Assembly: GCF_030269605.1 (NCBI RefSeq)
Contig: NZ_BSTQ01000012.1
Coordinates: forward strand, 186,001 to 250,000
Reading direction: 5' to 3'
DNA: 64,000 nt
Source of the DNA: Lentzea sp. NBRC 105346
Lineage (GTDB): Bacteria; Actinomycetota; Actinomycetes; Mycobacteriales; Pseudonocardiaceae
Each line of letters begins with the position of its first letter. The stretch's first letter is position 1. The notes below the pieces were generated by a model that searched no databases, had not been told where the DNA came from, and worked only from the letters and a program-made list of their open reading frames with translations. This document shows positions 7,849-16,150 of the stretch, in pieces. The position numbers were made by a program, and so were the translations under genes.

Positions 7849-8321
7849 AGTACCAGGTCGTCACGCCGCCGCACGCCTTCGGAACTGAACGGAAGGTCCG
7901 CGATCCGCCCGTGGCCGGGCAGCTCGGCCTCCGGATCCACGTCGAGCCAGGGGATCAACACGGTGGCGCGTTCGAAGGCGCCGGGGTGCGGCAGCAGCAA
8001 CGAAGGATCAGCGGACGTCACACCGTCCACGGTCACCACGTCCACGTCGAGGGTGCGCGGCCCCCACCGGAGGGTCCGCACGCGCCCTGAGGCGTCCTCC
8101 AGGGCCTGCCCGCGCCGCAGCCATCCCCACTCGTCCACGGACGGGTCCGAGACGATGAGGACGGCGTTGAGGAAGTCCGGCTGGTCCGTCACACCCCACG
8201 CCGCCGTCTCGTAGACCGGCGAGACCGCGACCAACACGTCCGCAAAACCAGATACGGCCATCCGCAGGTAACCGAGTCGATCGCCCATGTTGGACCCGAT
8301 CGACAGCACCGCGCGGCTCAT
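7839..8321 (-). CDS. folK: 6-hydroxymethyl-7,8-dihydropterin pyrophosphokinase
   Basis: 160 aa from ATG 8321 (MSRAVLSIGSNMGDRLGYL). Transfers pyrophosphate from ATP to the pterin alcohol in folate synthesis. Diagnostic motifs: SIGSNMGDR, VSPVYETAAWG, QPDFLNAV and the signature RWGPRTLDVDVV. The start overlaps the folB stop by 4 bp (ATGA). Last gene of the folE-folP-folB-folK operon; its stop lies inside the vapBC operator. Confidence 0.95.
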   Translation of the reverse strand: MSRAVLSIGSNMGDRLGYLRMAVSGFADVLVAVSPVYETAAWGVTDQPDFLNAVLIVSDPSVDEWGWLRRGQALEDASGRVRTLRWGPRTLDVDVVTVDGVTSADPSLLLPHPGAFERATVLIPWLDVDPEAELPGHGRIADLPFSSEGVRRRDDLVLEV

Positions 8322-8689
8322 CGGTTCAAGCGTCGCGAGCGCCGGATCGTCACCGACACGTCGTCGAAGGTCAGCGGGATCGGGGCCGACGGCTTGTGGA
8401 TGGTCACCTCGGCCGCGTGCAGGCGCGGGTCCTCCATCACGGCGTCGGCGACCTTGCCCGCGACCGTCTCGATCAGGTCGAACGAAGGTCCGGCGACGAT
8501 CTCTGCCACCCGCGAAGCCAGTTCTCCGTAGTGGACGGTCTCGGTGAGATCGTCGGTGGCGGCCGCCTTGCCCAGGTCGAGCCACAGCGTGACGTCCACG
8601 ACGAACTCCTGGCCGTCGCGCTTCTCGTGCTCGAAAACGCCGTGGTGACCGAACACGCGCAGGCCGGTCAGCGTGATGCGGTCAGCCAC
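8318..8689 (-). CDS. folB: dihydroneopterin aldolase
   Basis: 123 aa from GTG 8689. Converts 7,8-dihydroneopterin to 6-hydroxymethyl-dihydropterin and glycolaldehyde. Seen: DRITLTGLRVFGHHGVFEHE (family start), ETVHYGELASRV, FDLIETVAGKVAD with the catalytic-region Glu, and VTIHKPSAPIP with the conserved Lys. The start overlaps the folP stop by 8 bp. Confidence 0.95.
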   Translation of the reverse strand: MADRITLTGLRVFGHHGVFEHEKRDGQEFVVDVTLWLDLGKAAATDDLTETVHYGELASRVAEIVAGPSFDLIETVAGKVADAVMEDPRLHAAEVTIHKPSAPIPLTFDDVSVTIRRSRRLNR

Positions 8690-9494
8690 GCGACCACGCT
8701 CCGGCGACCGCGACGGCGTCCAGCGACCGATCCACGTCGTGCACCCGAACCCCCCACGCGCCTGCGAACGCCGCCAACGCCGACACCGCGGCGGTCGCGT
8801 CCTCCCGGCCGTCCGGCGCGCGGTCGCCGAGCAGCGTGCCGAGGAAACGCTTGCGCGACGCGCCGACCAGTACCGGCAGCCCGACCGAGATCAGCTCGTC
8901 GAGGCGGTTGAGCAACTGCCAGTTGTGCTCGGCCTTCTTCGCGAAACCGAGGCCCGGGTCGAGCACGATGTCGTCCTCCGAGACGCCCGCGCGCACCGCC
9001 GCGTCCACTCGCGCCAGGAGCTCCTCGCGTACTTCAGATACGACGTCGTCGTACGTCGCGAGCGAGTCCATCTCGGTGCTGTGGCCGCGCCAGTGCATGA
9101 GGATCCACGGCACTCGGGCCGCCGCCACGACCGAGGCCATGTCCGGGTCCGCGAGGCCGCCGGACACGTCGTTGACGATCGACGCGCCCGCTTCCAGTGC
9201 GGCCGAGGCGACGGAGGCGCGCATCGTGTCGACCGACACCGGTACACCCTCGGCGACCAGCGCGGTGATCACCGGGACGACCCGCGCGATCTCGACGGAC
9301 GCCTCGACCCGCGAAGCGCCCGGCCGCGTCGACTCGCCGCCGACGTCGATCAGGTCCGCGCCGCGCTTGTGCATCGCGACGCCGTGCGCGACCGCGTCCG
9401 CGGCGTCGAGGTAGCGGCCGCCGTCGGAGAACGAGTCCGGGGTGACGTTGAGAACGCCCATCACGACGCAGTGGTCCGGGCGGGGCAGGCTCAT
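8682..9494 (-). CDS. folP: dihydropteroate synthase
   Basis: 270 aa from ATG 9494, which overlaps the folE stop by 4 bp (ATGA). The frame is open further upstream, but there it only shadows folE. Condenses hydroxymethyl-dihydropterin pyrophosphate with p-aminobenzoate; target of sulfonamides. Both signatures are present: VMGVLNVTPDSFSDGG at residues 11-26 and DLIDVGGESTRPGA near residue 50. DPGLGFAKKAEHN and VGASRKRFLG follow in the expected order. Confidence 0.96.
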   Translation of the reverse strand: MSLPRPDHCVVMGVLNVTPDSFSDGGRYLDAADAVAHGVAMHKRGADLIDVGGESTRPGASRVEASVEIARVVPVITALVAEGVPVSVDTMRASVASAALEAGASIVNDVSGGLADPDMASVVAAARVPWILMHWRGHSTEMDSLATYDDVVSEVREELLARVDAAVRAGVSEDDIVLDPGLGFAKKAEHNWQLLNRLDELISVGLPVLVGASRKRFLGTLLGDRAPDGREDATAAVSALAAFAGAWGVRVHDVDRSLDAVAVAGAWSRG

Positions 9495-10132
9495 CGCAGC
9501 CGTCCGCGGATCAGCTCGATGGCCTCCGCCCGCGAGGACGGCTGCGAGCGCAACAGGCCGCGCACGGCCGAAGTTGTCGTGCGGGAACCGGGCTTGCGCA
9601 CGCCGCGCATGCCCATGCACAGGTGCTCGGCCTCGATCACCACGATCACGCCGCGCGGCTCCAGCCTGCGCACCAGCGCGTCCGCGACCTGCGACGTGAG
9701 CCGCTCCTGCACCTGCGGGCGCTTGGCGTAGAGATCGACCAGCCGCGCGAGCTTGGACAGGCCGGTGACGCGGCCGGCCTCGTTCGGGATGTACCCGACG
9801 TGCGCGACGCCGTGGAACGGCAGGAGGTGGTGCTCGCAGAAGCTGAACATCGGGATGTCGGTGACCAGGACGAGTTCCTCGTGGCTCTCGTCGAAGGTCC
9901 GCGCCAGCACGCTGTCCGGCTCGGTGTAGAGGCCGGCGAACAGTTCGCGGTACGCCCGCGCCACGCGCGCGGGTGTCTCGCGCAGGCCCTCGCGCTCGGG
10001 GTCCTCACCGCACGCGAGCAGCAGCTCGCGCACCGCGGCCTCGGCGCGAGCCTGGTCGAACTGCCTACGCGTGGCGACGCCGGCCTCTCCGTTGGGGGAA
10101 AGGCCGGCGTCGACGTCAGAGCTCTCGCTCAC
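9491..10132 (-). CDS. folE: GTP cyclohydrolase I
   Basis: 213 aa from GTG 10132. Opens the GTP ring to give dihydroneopterin triphosphate, the first step of folate synthesis. Zinc ligands are in FCEHHLLPFHG (Cys and His) and EAEHLCMGMRG (second Cys); RTTTSAVRG is the terminal signature. About 30 N-terminal residues are variable. GTG overlaps the ftsH stop by 4 bp, so ftsH and the fol genes form one transcription unit. Confidence 0.96.
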   Translation of the reverse strand: MSESSDVDAGLSPNGEAGVATRRQFDQARAEAAVRELLLACGEDPEREGLRETPARVARAYRELFAGLYTEPDSVLARTFDESHEELVLVTDIPMFSFCEHHLLPFHGVAHVGYIPNEAGRVTGLSKLARLVDLYAKRPQVQERLTSQVADALVRRLEPRGVIVVIEAEHLCMGMRGVRKPGSRTTTSAVRGLLRSQPSSRAEAIELIRGRLR

Positions 10133-12306
10133 TTCCGCTCGTCCGCGTCGGTGGGCTCGGGCTTCTTCGGTTCCCAGATGTTGCGCTGTTCACCGGGAAC
10201 CGTCGCCGGTGTCCATCCGGGCGGGGCGCCGTAGTTCGGCGGGCCCGACTGGTTGGCCGGCTGCGGGTGGTACGCCCCGTTCGAACCGATGCCGTTCGTC
10301 GGAACCGCGGGCTCCTCCACCGGTTCCGGCGTTTCGGGCTCGTCGTCGAGCGTGTCCTCCACCGCGGGCGGCCATGGCTCGCCGCGCTCCTTGGCCAGCT
10401 CGGCCGGCGTCTTCACCGGCGGGATGTCGGACGGCGTGCGGTCACCGAAGTCGTTGAACTGCGTGATCCGCGGCCGCTTCTCGACCCGCGCGAAGATCCG
10501 CTCCAGTTCCTTCTGGTGCAGGGTCTCCTTCTCGATCAGCTCGAGCGTGAGGTCGTCGAGGACGTCGCGGTAGGTGACCAGCACCTCGTACGCCTCGGTG
10601 TGCGCCGCCTCGATGAGCTTGCGCACCTCCTCGTCGATCTCGTGCGCGACCTCGAGCGAGTAGTCGGCCTGCCGGCCCGCCGAGCGGCCGAGGAACGGCT
10701 CGCCCTGCTCCTGGCCGTACTTCACGGCGCCGAGCCGCGCGCTCATGCCGTACTCGGTGACCATCGCGCGGGCGATCTTGGTCGCCTGCTCGATGTCGTT
10801 GGACGCACCGGTGGTGGGCTCGTGGAAGACGAGCTCCTCCGCCGAACGGCCGCCGAGCGCGAACACCAGGCGCGCGATCATCTCGGACCTGGTCATCAGG
10901 TCCTTGTCCTCCTCGGGGACGGACAGGGTGTGGCCACCCGTCCGGCCGCGAGCGAGGATCGTGACCTTGTAGACCGGGTCGATGTCCGGCATGGCCCACG
11001 CGGCCAGGGCGTGCCCGGCCTCGTGGTACGCGGTGATCTTCTTCTCCTTCTCGGAGATGATCCGGCTCTTGCGGGCCGGACCGCCGATCACGCGGTCCAC
11101 GGACTCCTCGAGCGCGGAGGCCGTGATGACGTGGCCGTTCTGCCGTGCGGTGAGCAGAGCCGCCTCGTTGATCACGTTCGCCAGGTCGGCGCCGGAGAAC
11201 CCGACGGTCCGCTTGGCGAGCCCGTCGAGGTCGGCGTCCGCGGCGAGCGGCTTGCCCTTCGAGTGCACGCGCAGGATCTGCTTGCGGCCCTTCAGGTCCG
11301 GTGCGGACACCGGGATCTGCCGGTCGAACCGGCCGGGACGCAGCAGCGCCGGGTCGAGGATGTCCGGGCGGTTCGTCGCCGCGATCAGGATGATCCCGCC
11401 GCGCGAGTCGAAGCCGTCCATCTCGACGAGCAGCTGGTTCAGCGTCTGCTCGCGCTCGTCGTGCCCGCCGCCGAGACCCGCGCCGCGGTGACGGCCGACG
11501 GCGTCGATCTCGTCGACGAAGATGATGCACGGGGCGTTCTGCTTGGCCTGCTCGAACAGGTCACGAACGCGGGAGGCACCGACACCGACGAACATCTCGA
11601 CGAAGTCGGAACCGGAGATCGAGTAGAACGGGACGCCCGCCTCGCCGGCGACGGCGCGGGCGAGCAGCGTCTTACCGGTTCCCGGCGGCCCGTAGAGCAG
11701 TACGCCCTTCGGGATCTTCGCGCCGAGTGCCTGGTAGCGACCGGGGTTCTGGAGGAAGTCCTTGATCTCCTCGAGCTCTTCGACGGCCTCCTCGGCGCCC
11801 GCGACGTCCTGGAACGTCGTCTTGGGCATGTCCTTGGACAACTGCTTGGCCTTGGACTTGCCGAAGTTGAGGACGCGGTTACCGCCGCCCTGCGCGTTGT
11901 TCATCATCCACATGAGCAGCAGCAACAGCAGGCCGAGCGGCACGAGGTAGATCAAGATCTGCATCAGGACGGACTCCTGGCTGACCTTGGTCTCGACCGT
12001 CGGGTGGTTGCCCGCGTCGTTGAGGATTTTGAAGATCTCGTCGGTCGCGCTGGCGGGGAACTGGGTGATCAGGCGGTTGCTGCCGTCGAAGTTCTCCCCG
12101 TCGTTGAGGGTCAGCCGGAGACGCTGCTCCTTGTCCTCGATCGTGGCTTCCTTGACCTTGCCTTGAGTCACCTGTTGCAAGGCTTGGGACGTCTTCACGG
12201 GGTGATAGCCCCGCGAGTCGTCGAAGAGCACGGTGAAGACGAAGTACAGCAGCAACACCGCAGCGATCCACAGCAGCGGGTTGCGAAGCAGGCGCTTGCG
12301 GTCCAT
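10129..12306 (-). CDS. ftsH: ATP-dependent zinc metalloprotease FtsH
   Basis: 725 aa from ATG 12306 (MDRKRLLRNPLLWIAAVLLL). Membrane-anchored AAA+ protease that degrades membrane and unstable soluble proteins. Order of parts: helix about 11-27, an outside domain to 110, second helix about 113-134, Walker A GPPGTGKT at 206-213, Walker B FVDEIDAVGRHRG near 265, the second region of homology with RPDILDPALLRPGRFDR, zinc site HEAGHAL near 425. The last 110 residues are an actinobacterial proline/glutamate-rich extension (TPEPVEEPAVPTNGIG). It heads the ftsH-fol operon. Confidence 0.97.
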   Translation of the reverse strand: MDRKRLLRNPLLWIAAVLLLYFVFTVLFDDSRGYHPVKTSQALQQVTQGKVKEATIEDKEQRLRLTLNDGENFDGSNRLITQFPASATDEIFKILNDAGNHPTVETKVSQESVLMQILIYLVPLGLLLLLLMWMMNNAQGGGNRVLNFGKSKAKQLSKDMPKTTFQDVAGAEEAVEELEEIKDFLQNPGRYQALGAKIPKGVLLYGPPGTGKTLLARAVAGEAGVPFYSISGSDFVEMFVGVGASRVRDLFEQAKQNAPCIIFVDEIDAVGRHRGAGLGGGHDEREQTLNQLLVEMDGFDSRGGIILIAATNRPDILDPALLRPGRFDRQIPVSAPDLKGRKQILRVHSKGKPLAADADLDGLAKRTVGFSGADLANVINEAALLTARQNGHVITASALEESVDRVIGGPARKSRIISEKEKKITAYHEAGHALAAWAMPDIDPVYKVTILARGRTGGHTLSVPEEDKDLMTRSEMIARLVFALGGRSAEELVFHEPTTGASNDIEQATKIARAMVTEYGMSARLGAVKYGQEQGEPFLGRSAGRQADYSLEVAHEIDEEVRKLIEAAHTEAYEVLVTYRDVLDDLTLELIEKETLHQKELERIFARVEKRPRITQFNDFGDRTPSDIPPVKTPAELAKERGEPWPPAVEDTLDDEPETPEPVEEPAVPTNGIGSNGAYHPQPANQSGPPNYGAPPGWTPATVPGEQRNIWEPKKPEPTDADERK

Positions 12307-12633
12307 GCAATTACGGCCGTCGGGCGGCCTCGACCCTCCCTGACTTGCGTGTCGGGTGGTGGAGGACCCACCTCTCCCGCGTCCGACCAGCGTACCGTCC
12401 GCCGGTCGGGTACTGAGCAACCAACGGCCGGGACCGAGCCGGGGTTCCCGGCGTGACCGGCGACACGCATGTTCCGCGTGTTTGGTTCACCCGGAATACG
12501 TTGGTCCGTCCGGATGAGTGACGCAGGTCACCCTGTCTCATTACGTTGGACGGTCACATGTCATCCTCAGTCACCCCTGAGTGTTCCCCGCCCACTCGAA
12601 AGAGTGAACACGCAACTGAAGGTACGTAACCGA
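12307..12633. other. divergent intergenic region between ftsH and the VWA gene
   Basis: 327 bp with no gene on either strand that looks coded. It must hold both promoters. A short dyad GTGAC-GCAG-GTCAC lies at 12528-12541. A Shine-Dalgarno-like GAAGG stands about 12 bp before the VWA start. Confidence 0.5.
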
Positions 12634-14340
12634 ATGACAGCTCGTCACACGCCCCCTGGGCTGTTCAGACGCGTTGCGCTGCCCGCCGGCGCCCTCCTCG
12701 GCGTGATCGCGGCCGCAGGCGTCACGGTGGTGGCGCTGCGCGCGACCAGCGGAGCAGACTGCCAGGGCGCGCTGCCGCTCAAGGTGGCCGTCACCCCAGC
12801 CGCTCTCGAGGTCGTCAACGCGGCCGCCGAGGACTACCAACGAACACAGCCCGTCGTGAACGGCCGGTGCGTGCAGGTGCAGGTCGAGTCGCGCAACGCG
12901 GCGGACGTGGCGCACGAGCTTCCGACGGCACAGATCAGCCCGCACTCCCTGTGGATCCCCGACTCGTCGATGTGGGCGGCGGAGGCTCAACGCCAAGCCG
13001 CCGAGACGGGCCCCGACGCGCCGAAGCTGGATATCAAGCCCTCGCTGGCTTCGTCGCCGATCGTGCTGGCCGGTTCCAAGAACGCCATGGCGGCGCTGGG
13101 TCACCCGATCCAGCCCGTGGCGTGGCAGAAGGTCCTGGACCCCAAGGTCGCGGTGTCGCTGTCCGACCCGACGATGACGTCCGAGGGTCTCGCGACCCTC
13201 TTCGTGATCAGGACACTGCTAGGCAACCCCGACGGCTCACCGAAGCCGGAGCTGGTGGGCGCGCTGCTGCGCGTCGGCCGCTCCGCGGTGCCGTCGGTCC
13301 GTGACGCGTTCGGCAAGGTCACCACCGACGGTGACAAGGCCCCCGTGTTCGCGGCCTCCGAGCAGCAGGTCATCTCGACGAACCGCTCGGCGGGCAAGAA
13401 CGCGCAGGCCACAGTGTACGGCGGCCCCCCGAAGGAGGGCACGCTGAGCTTCGACTACCCGCTGGTGCGGGTGTCGCGGCCGTCCGAGCAGCCGGGCACG
13501 GGTGACGCCGCCCAGGGCTTCGAACGCGTGCTGCGCTCGAAGGAGACCGAGAAGCGCTTCACCGACGCGGGCTTCCGCAACGTGGCGGGTGAGGCTCCCT
13601 CGGGCTGGGCGTCGGACAAGGACGGCGTGAAGGGTGACACGGTCAAGATCATCGAGACCCCCAACGCCGACCAGGTCTCCGAGCTGCTGCGCACGTGGGG
13701 CGCCATCAACCTCGACATGCGCATGCTCACCGTCTTCGACGTCTCCGGGTCGATGATCGAGAAGGGCGGCAACGGCAAGACACGCATCGAGGCGGCCACA
13801 GAGGCCGCCTTCACCGCGCTGGCCATGCTCCCCGACACGACCCAGATCGGCCTGTGGGCATTCTCGACGGACAAGAAGCCGCCCAACGACTGGATCGAGC
13901 TCACCCCGATCGGCCCGCTGGGCGAGCCGCTGCAGGGTGTGCCCCGGCGCAAGCGTCTGGAAGGCGGCGTCGCGCAGCTGAAGGCCCTGGTCGGCGGTGG
14001 CACGGCGTTGAACGACACGACGCTGGCCGCCTACCGGCACGTGCTGGCGACCTACGACGCCTCGAAGGTCAACTCGGTCACGCTGTTCACCGACGGCCGC
14101 AACGACGACATCTCGTCGATCGACACGGCGTCGCTGATCGAGACCCTGAAGCGCGAGTCCGACCCGGCCAAGCCGGTGCCGATCATCATGATCGGCCTAG
14201 GCCAGGAGGCGGACATGGAGTCGCTGAAGGCGATCTCGGCGGCGACCGGCGGCAAGGCCTACCAGGCGCTGCAGCCGGAGGACATCCGCGGCGTGCTGCT
14301 GGACGCTTTGAGTCAGCGGCGGTGCCGTCCGAACTGCTAG
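12634..14340 (+). CDS. exported substrate-binding-like protein with C-terminal VWA domain
   Basis: 568 aa from ATG 12634 (an in-frame GTG lies 30 bp upstream). One N-terminal membrane segment (VALPAGALLGVIAAAGVTVV, about residues 14-33) serves as signal or anchor. Residues about 45-320 resemble a bacterial extracellular solute-binding fold (LKVAVTPAALEVVNAAAEDY ... FDYPLVRVS). A von Willebrand A domain starts near residue 360 with the metal-site motif TVFDVSGSM, a later Thr in GGTALNDTTL and TLFTDGRND. No transporter genes are adjacent, so binding to a ligand or surface partner is more likely than uptake. Function unknown. Confidence 0.75.
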   Translation: MTARHTPPGLFRRVALPAGALLGVIAAAGVTVVALRATSGADCQGALPLKVAVTPAALEVVNAAAEDYQRTQPVVNGRCVQVQVESRNAADVAHELPTAQISPHSLWIPDSSMWAAEAQRQAAETGPDAPKLDIKPSLASSPIVLAGSKNAMAALGHPIQPVAWQKVLDPKVAVSLSDPTMTSEGLATLFVIRTLLGNPDGSPKPELVGALLRVGRSAVPSVRDAFGKVTTDGDKAPVFAASEQQVISTNRSAGKNAQATVYGGPPKEGTLSFDYPLVRVSRPSEQPGTGDAAQGFERVLRSKETEKRFTDAGFRNVAGEAPSGWASDKDGVKGDTVKIIETPNADQVSELLRTWGAINLDMRMLTVFDVSGSMIEKGGNGKTRIEAATEAAFTALAMLPDTTQIGLWAFSTDKKPPNDWIELTPIGPLGEPLQGVPRRKRLEGGVAQLKALVGGGTALNDTTLAAYRHVLATYDASKVNSVTLFTDGRNDDISSIDTASLIETLKRESDPAKPVPIIMIGLGQEADMESLKAISAATGGKAYQALQPEDIRGVLLDALSQRRCRPNC

Positions 14341-14386
14341 TCCCGCACGCTGCCGGTCCCGCTAAACCGCTGGTCCCGCAGGCGAA

Positions 14387-14422
14387 TCAGGGGTCCTCCC
14401 GCAAGGGGGACCCCTGATTTTT
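14387..14422 (+). terminator. intrinsic terminator of the VWA gene
   Basis: TCAGGGGTCC (14387-14396) pairs perfectly with GGACCCCTGA (14408-14417). An inner CCC/GGG extends the stem to a GCAA tetraloop. A run of five T (14418-14422) and TATT follow. A textbook rho-independent terminator, 46 bp after the stop. Confidence 0.9.
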
Positions 14423-14434
14423 ATTCTGCCACGT

Positions 14435-14451
14435 GGGTCTGACAGTTTCGG
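14435..14451 (+). repeat. GGGTCTGACAGTTTCGG intergenic element, copy 1
   Basis: A 17-bp sequence repeated with one mismatch at 47479-47495 and in reverse orientation (13 bp) at 47390-47402. All copies lie just downstream of genes in non-coding DNA. Nature unknown. Confidence 0.6.
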
Positions 14452-14669
14452 CCACGCGAGCGCAGGGCCAGGTGCACGAAGCGAGAACTCGCGGGGGCGG
14501 AATGGGCAACACGCGACACGATGCGCGAAGCGCGAGCCCCCGAACGCCAGCGAGCGCCTGCCGCACTCCCCAACCACGACGAAAGCCAAACGGGCGCGCC
14601 CCACAACGCAACCGGCAGCAGCCCGCCGGGTCTGGGGCGGAGCCCCAGAAAAGGCCTACGAACCCGCAA

Positions 14670-15218
14670 TCAGCTCGAGTAAACCTTCGGGTCCAACGTG
14701 CCGATGTAGGGCAGATCGCGGTACCGCTCCGCGTAATCCAACCCGTACCCAACGACGAACTCGTTGGGAATGTCGAACCCGACGTACTTGACGGGCACCT
14801 CGACCTTCACCGCATCAGGCTTGCGCAACAAAGTGCAAACCTCCAGCGACCGAGGCCGCCGAGTCTGCAGATTCTTCAGCAGCCACGACAAAGTGAGCCC
14901 GGAGTCGATGATGTCCTCGACGATGAGCACATCGCGGTCGGCGATGTCGCGGTCCAGGTCCTTCAGGATCCGCACCACGCCGGAAGAGGACGTGGAAGAT
15001 CCATAGGACGAGACCGCCATGAACTCGAGCTGCACCGGGACCGGCAGCGCACGCGCCAGGTCCGTCATGAACATGACCGCGCCCTTGAGGACGGTGATCA
15101 GCACCAGGTCCGACTCACCTCGTGGGTGATCGGCCGCGACCTGCTTGGCGAGCTCGGTGACCTTGTCGCTGATCTCCTGCTCGGTGATGAGCACGGATGC
15201 GATGTCGCCGTCGTACAC
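14670..15218 (-). CDS. hpt: hypoxanthine phosphoribosyltransferase
   Basis: 182 aa from GTG 15218, which has AGGAGA 8 bp upstream on its strand. Salvages hypoxanthine and guanine with PRPP. Motifs: LVLITVLKGAVMFMTDL, flexible-loop VSSYGSS, PRPP-binding VLIVEDIIDSGLTLSWLL, VKYVGFDIPNEFVVGYGLDYAE. It sits 17 bp after tilS on the same strand, the standard tilS-hpt-ftsH order. Confidence 0.95.
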   Translation of the reverse strand: MYDGDIASVLITEQEISDKVTELAKQVAADHPRGESDLVLITVLKGAVMFMTDLARALPVPVQLEFMAVSSYGSSTSSSGVVRILKDLDRDIADRDVLIVEDIIDSGLTLSWLLKNLQTRRPRSLEVCTLLRKPDAVKVEVPVKYVGFDIPNEFVVGYGLDYAERYRDLPYIGTLDPKVYSS

Positions 15219-15235
15219 GGACAGGTCTCCTCTGG

Positions 15236-16150
15236 TTAAGGCTGCTGTTCGTTCAGCACGAGCCTGCCATGTGACCGCCGGGCGACAAAGCCGCCGGGCA
15301 GCCACACGCCGCCTTGTCCGCGCCACGCCGAGACAAGCGCGTCGACACGCCGCAGGTGCGAGTCGGACAACTCCGGCACACCTTCACCAAGCAGCCACCG
15401 CCTGAGCACTCTGCGTCGCAAAGCGGCCGGAAGATCCACGATCTCGGCCACCTCGCAGCAGTCGCCGTCGAACGCGCGGGCCAGCGAGTCGAGTGCGTCA
15501 CAGTCCTCGCGCAATTGCGCGGCGGTCCGGGCCAGCGCCTCGGCTACACCGCCCTGCAGCACGTCCTCCAGCAGCGGCAGCACCTCCGTGCGCAGGCGCA
15601 CCCGCTGGAACGACGGGTCGGAGTTGTGCGGATCCGTCCACGGCGACAGCCCGAGCTCGGCACACGCGGCCGAGGTCACCTCACGCGTCACGCCGAGCAA
15701 CGGCCGGCCCCACGGCGGGTCCAGCGGGCGCATGCCGGCGATCGAACGTGGACCGCTCCCCCGGCCGAGCCCGAGCAGGACCGTCTCCGCCTGGTCGTCG
15801 AGGGTGTGTCCGAGCAGGACGAGCCCGCGTTCCGGTCGCAGGGCGGCATACCTGGCGCGACGCGCGGCCGCCTCCGGTCCGCCGGGACCGGACACGGAGA
15901 CGGTCAGCACCCGCGCCCGCATCCCGAGCGAAGTGCACGCCGCAGCGGCACGTGAAGCCACCTGGTCGGACCCCGCCTGCAGCTGGTGATCGACGATCAA
16001 CGCCACCGCGTCGGGAACCAGATCGGCGATGGCGGCGGCGAGTGCGAGCGAGTCGGCGCCGCCGGAGACCGCGACGGCGACCTCCTCGGGCTGAGCCGTG
16101 TCCAGGAACCGCCGCACCGCGGCCCGCACCGACGAGACCGGACCGTTCAC
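15236..16150 (-). CDS. tilS: tRNA(Ile)-lysidine synthetase
   Basis: 304 aa from GTG 16150. Converts the wobble C of the CAU-anticodon tRNA-Ile to lysidine with ATP and lysine. The N-terminal PP-loop AVAVSGGADSLALAAAIADL (residues 25-44) and the LLGHTLDDQAETVLLGL segment are diagnostic. The C-terminus is the short form without the extra E. coli domain. Overlaps the stop of the metalloprotease gene by 4 bp. Confidence 0.95.
   Translation of the reverse strand: MNGPVSSVRAAVRRFLDTAQPEEVAVAVSGGADSLALAAAIADLVPDAVALIVDHQLQAGSDQVASRAAAACTSLGMRARVLTVSVSGPGGPEAAARRARYAALRPERGLVLLGHTLDDQAETVLLGLGRGSGPRSIAGMRPLDPPWGRPLLGVTREVTSAACAELGLSPWTDPHNSDPSFQRVRLRTEVLPLLEDVLQGGVAEALARTAAQLREDCDALDSLARAFDGDCCEVAEIVDLPAALRRRVLRRWLLGEGVPELSDSHLRRVDALVSAWRGQGGVWLPGGFVARRSHGRLVLNEQQP

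Larger units (their letters stand above)
14341..14669. other. gene-free region between the VWA gene and hpt (convergent)
   Basis: 329 bp. It contains the terminator at 14387-14422, one copy of the GGGTCTGACAGTTTCGG element (14435-14451), short dyads such as GCGCGAAGCGCG, and near 14632-14648 a CTGGGGC/GCCCCAG hairpin that could end hpt transcription. No credible reading frame. Confidence 0.6.

Noticed and set aside
9973..12456. Long plus-strand frame opposite ftsH/folE
   Set aside because: Shadow of ftsH: no recognisable domain, and ftsH on the other strand is unambiguous.
14440..14660. Possible small genes between the VWA gene and hpt
   Set aside because: Frames on both strands are short, Arg/Pro-rich and lack start signals; hairpins and a terminator explain the sequence better.
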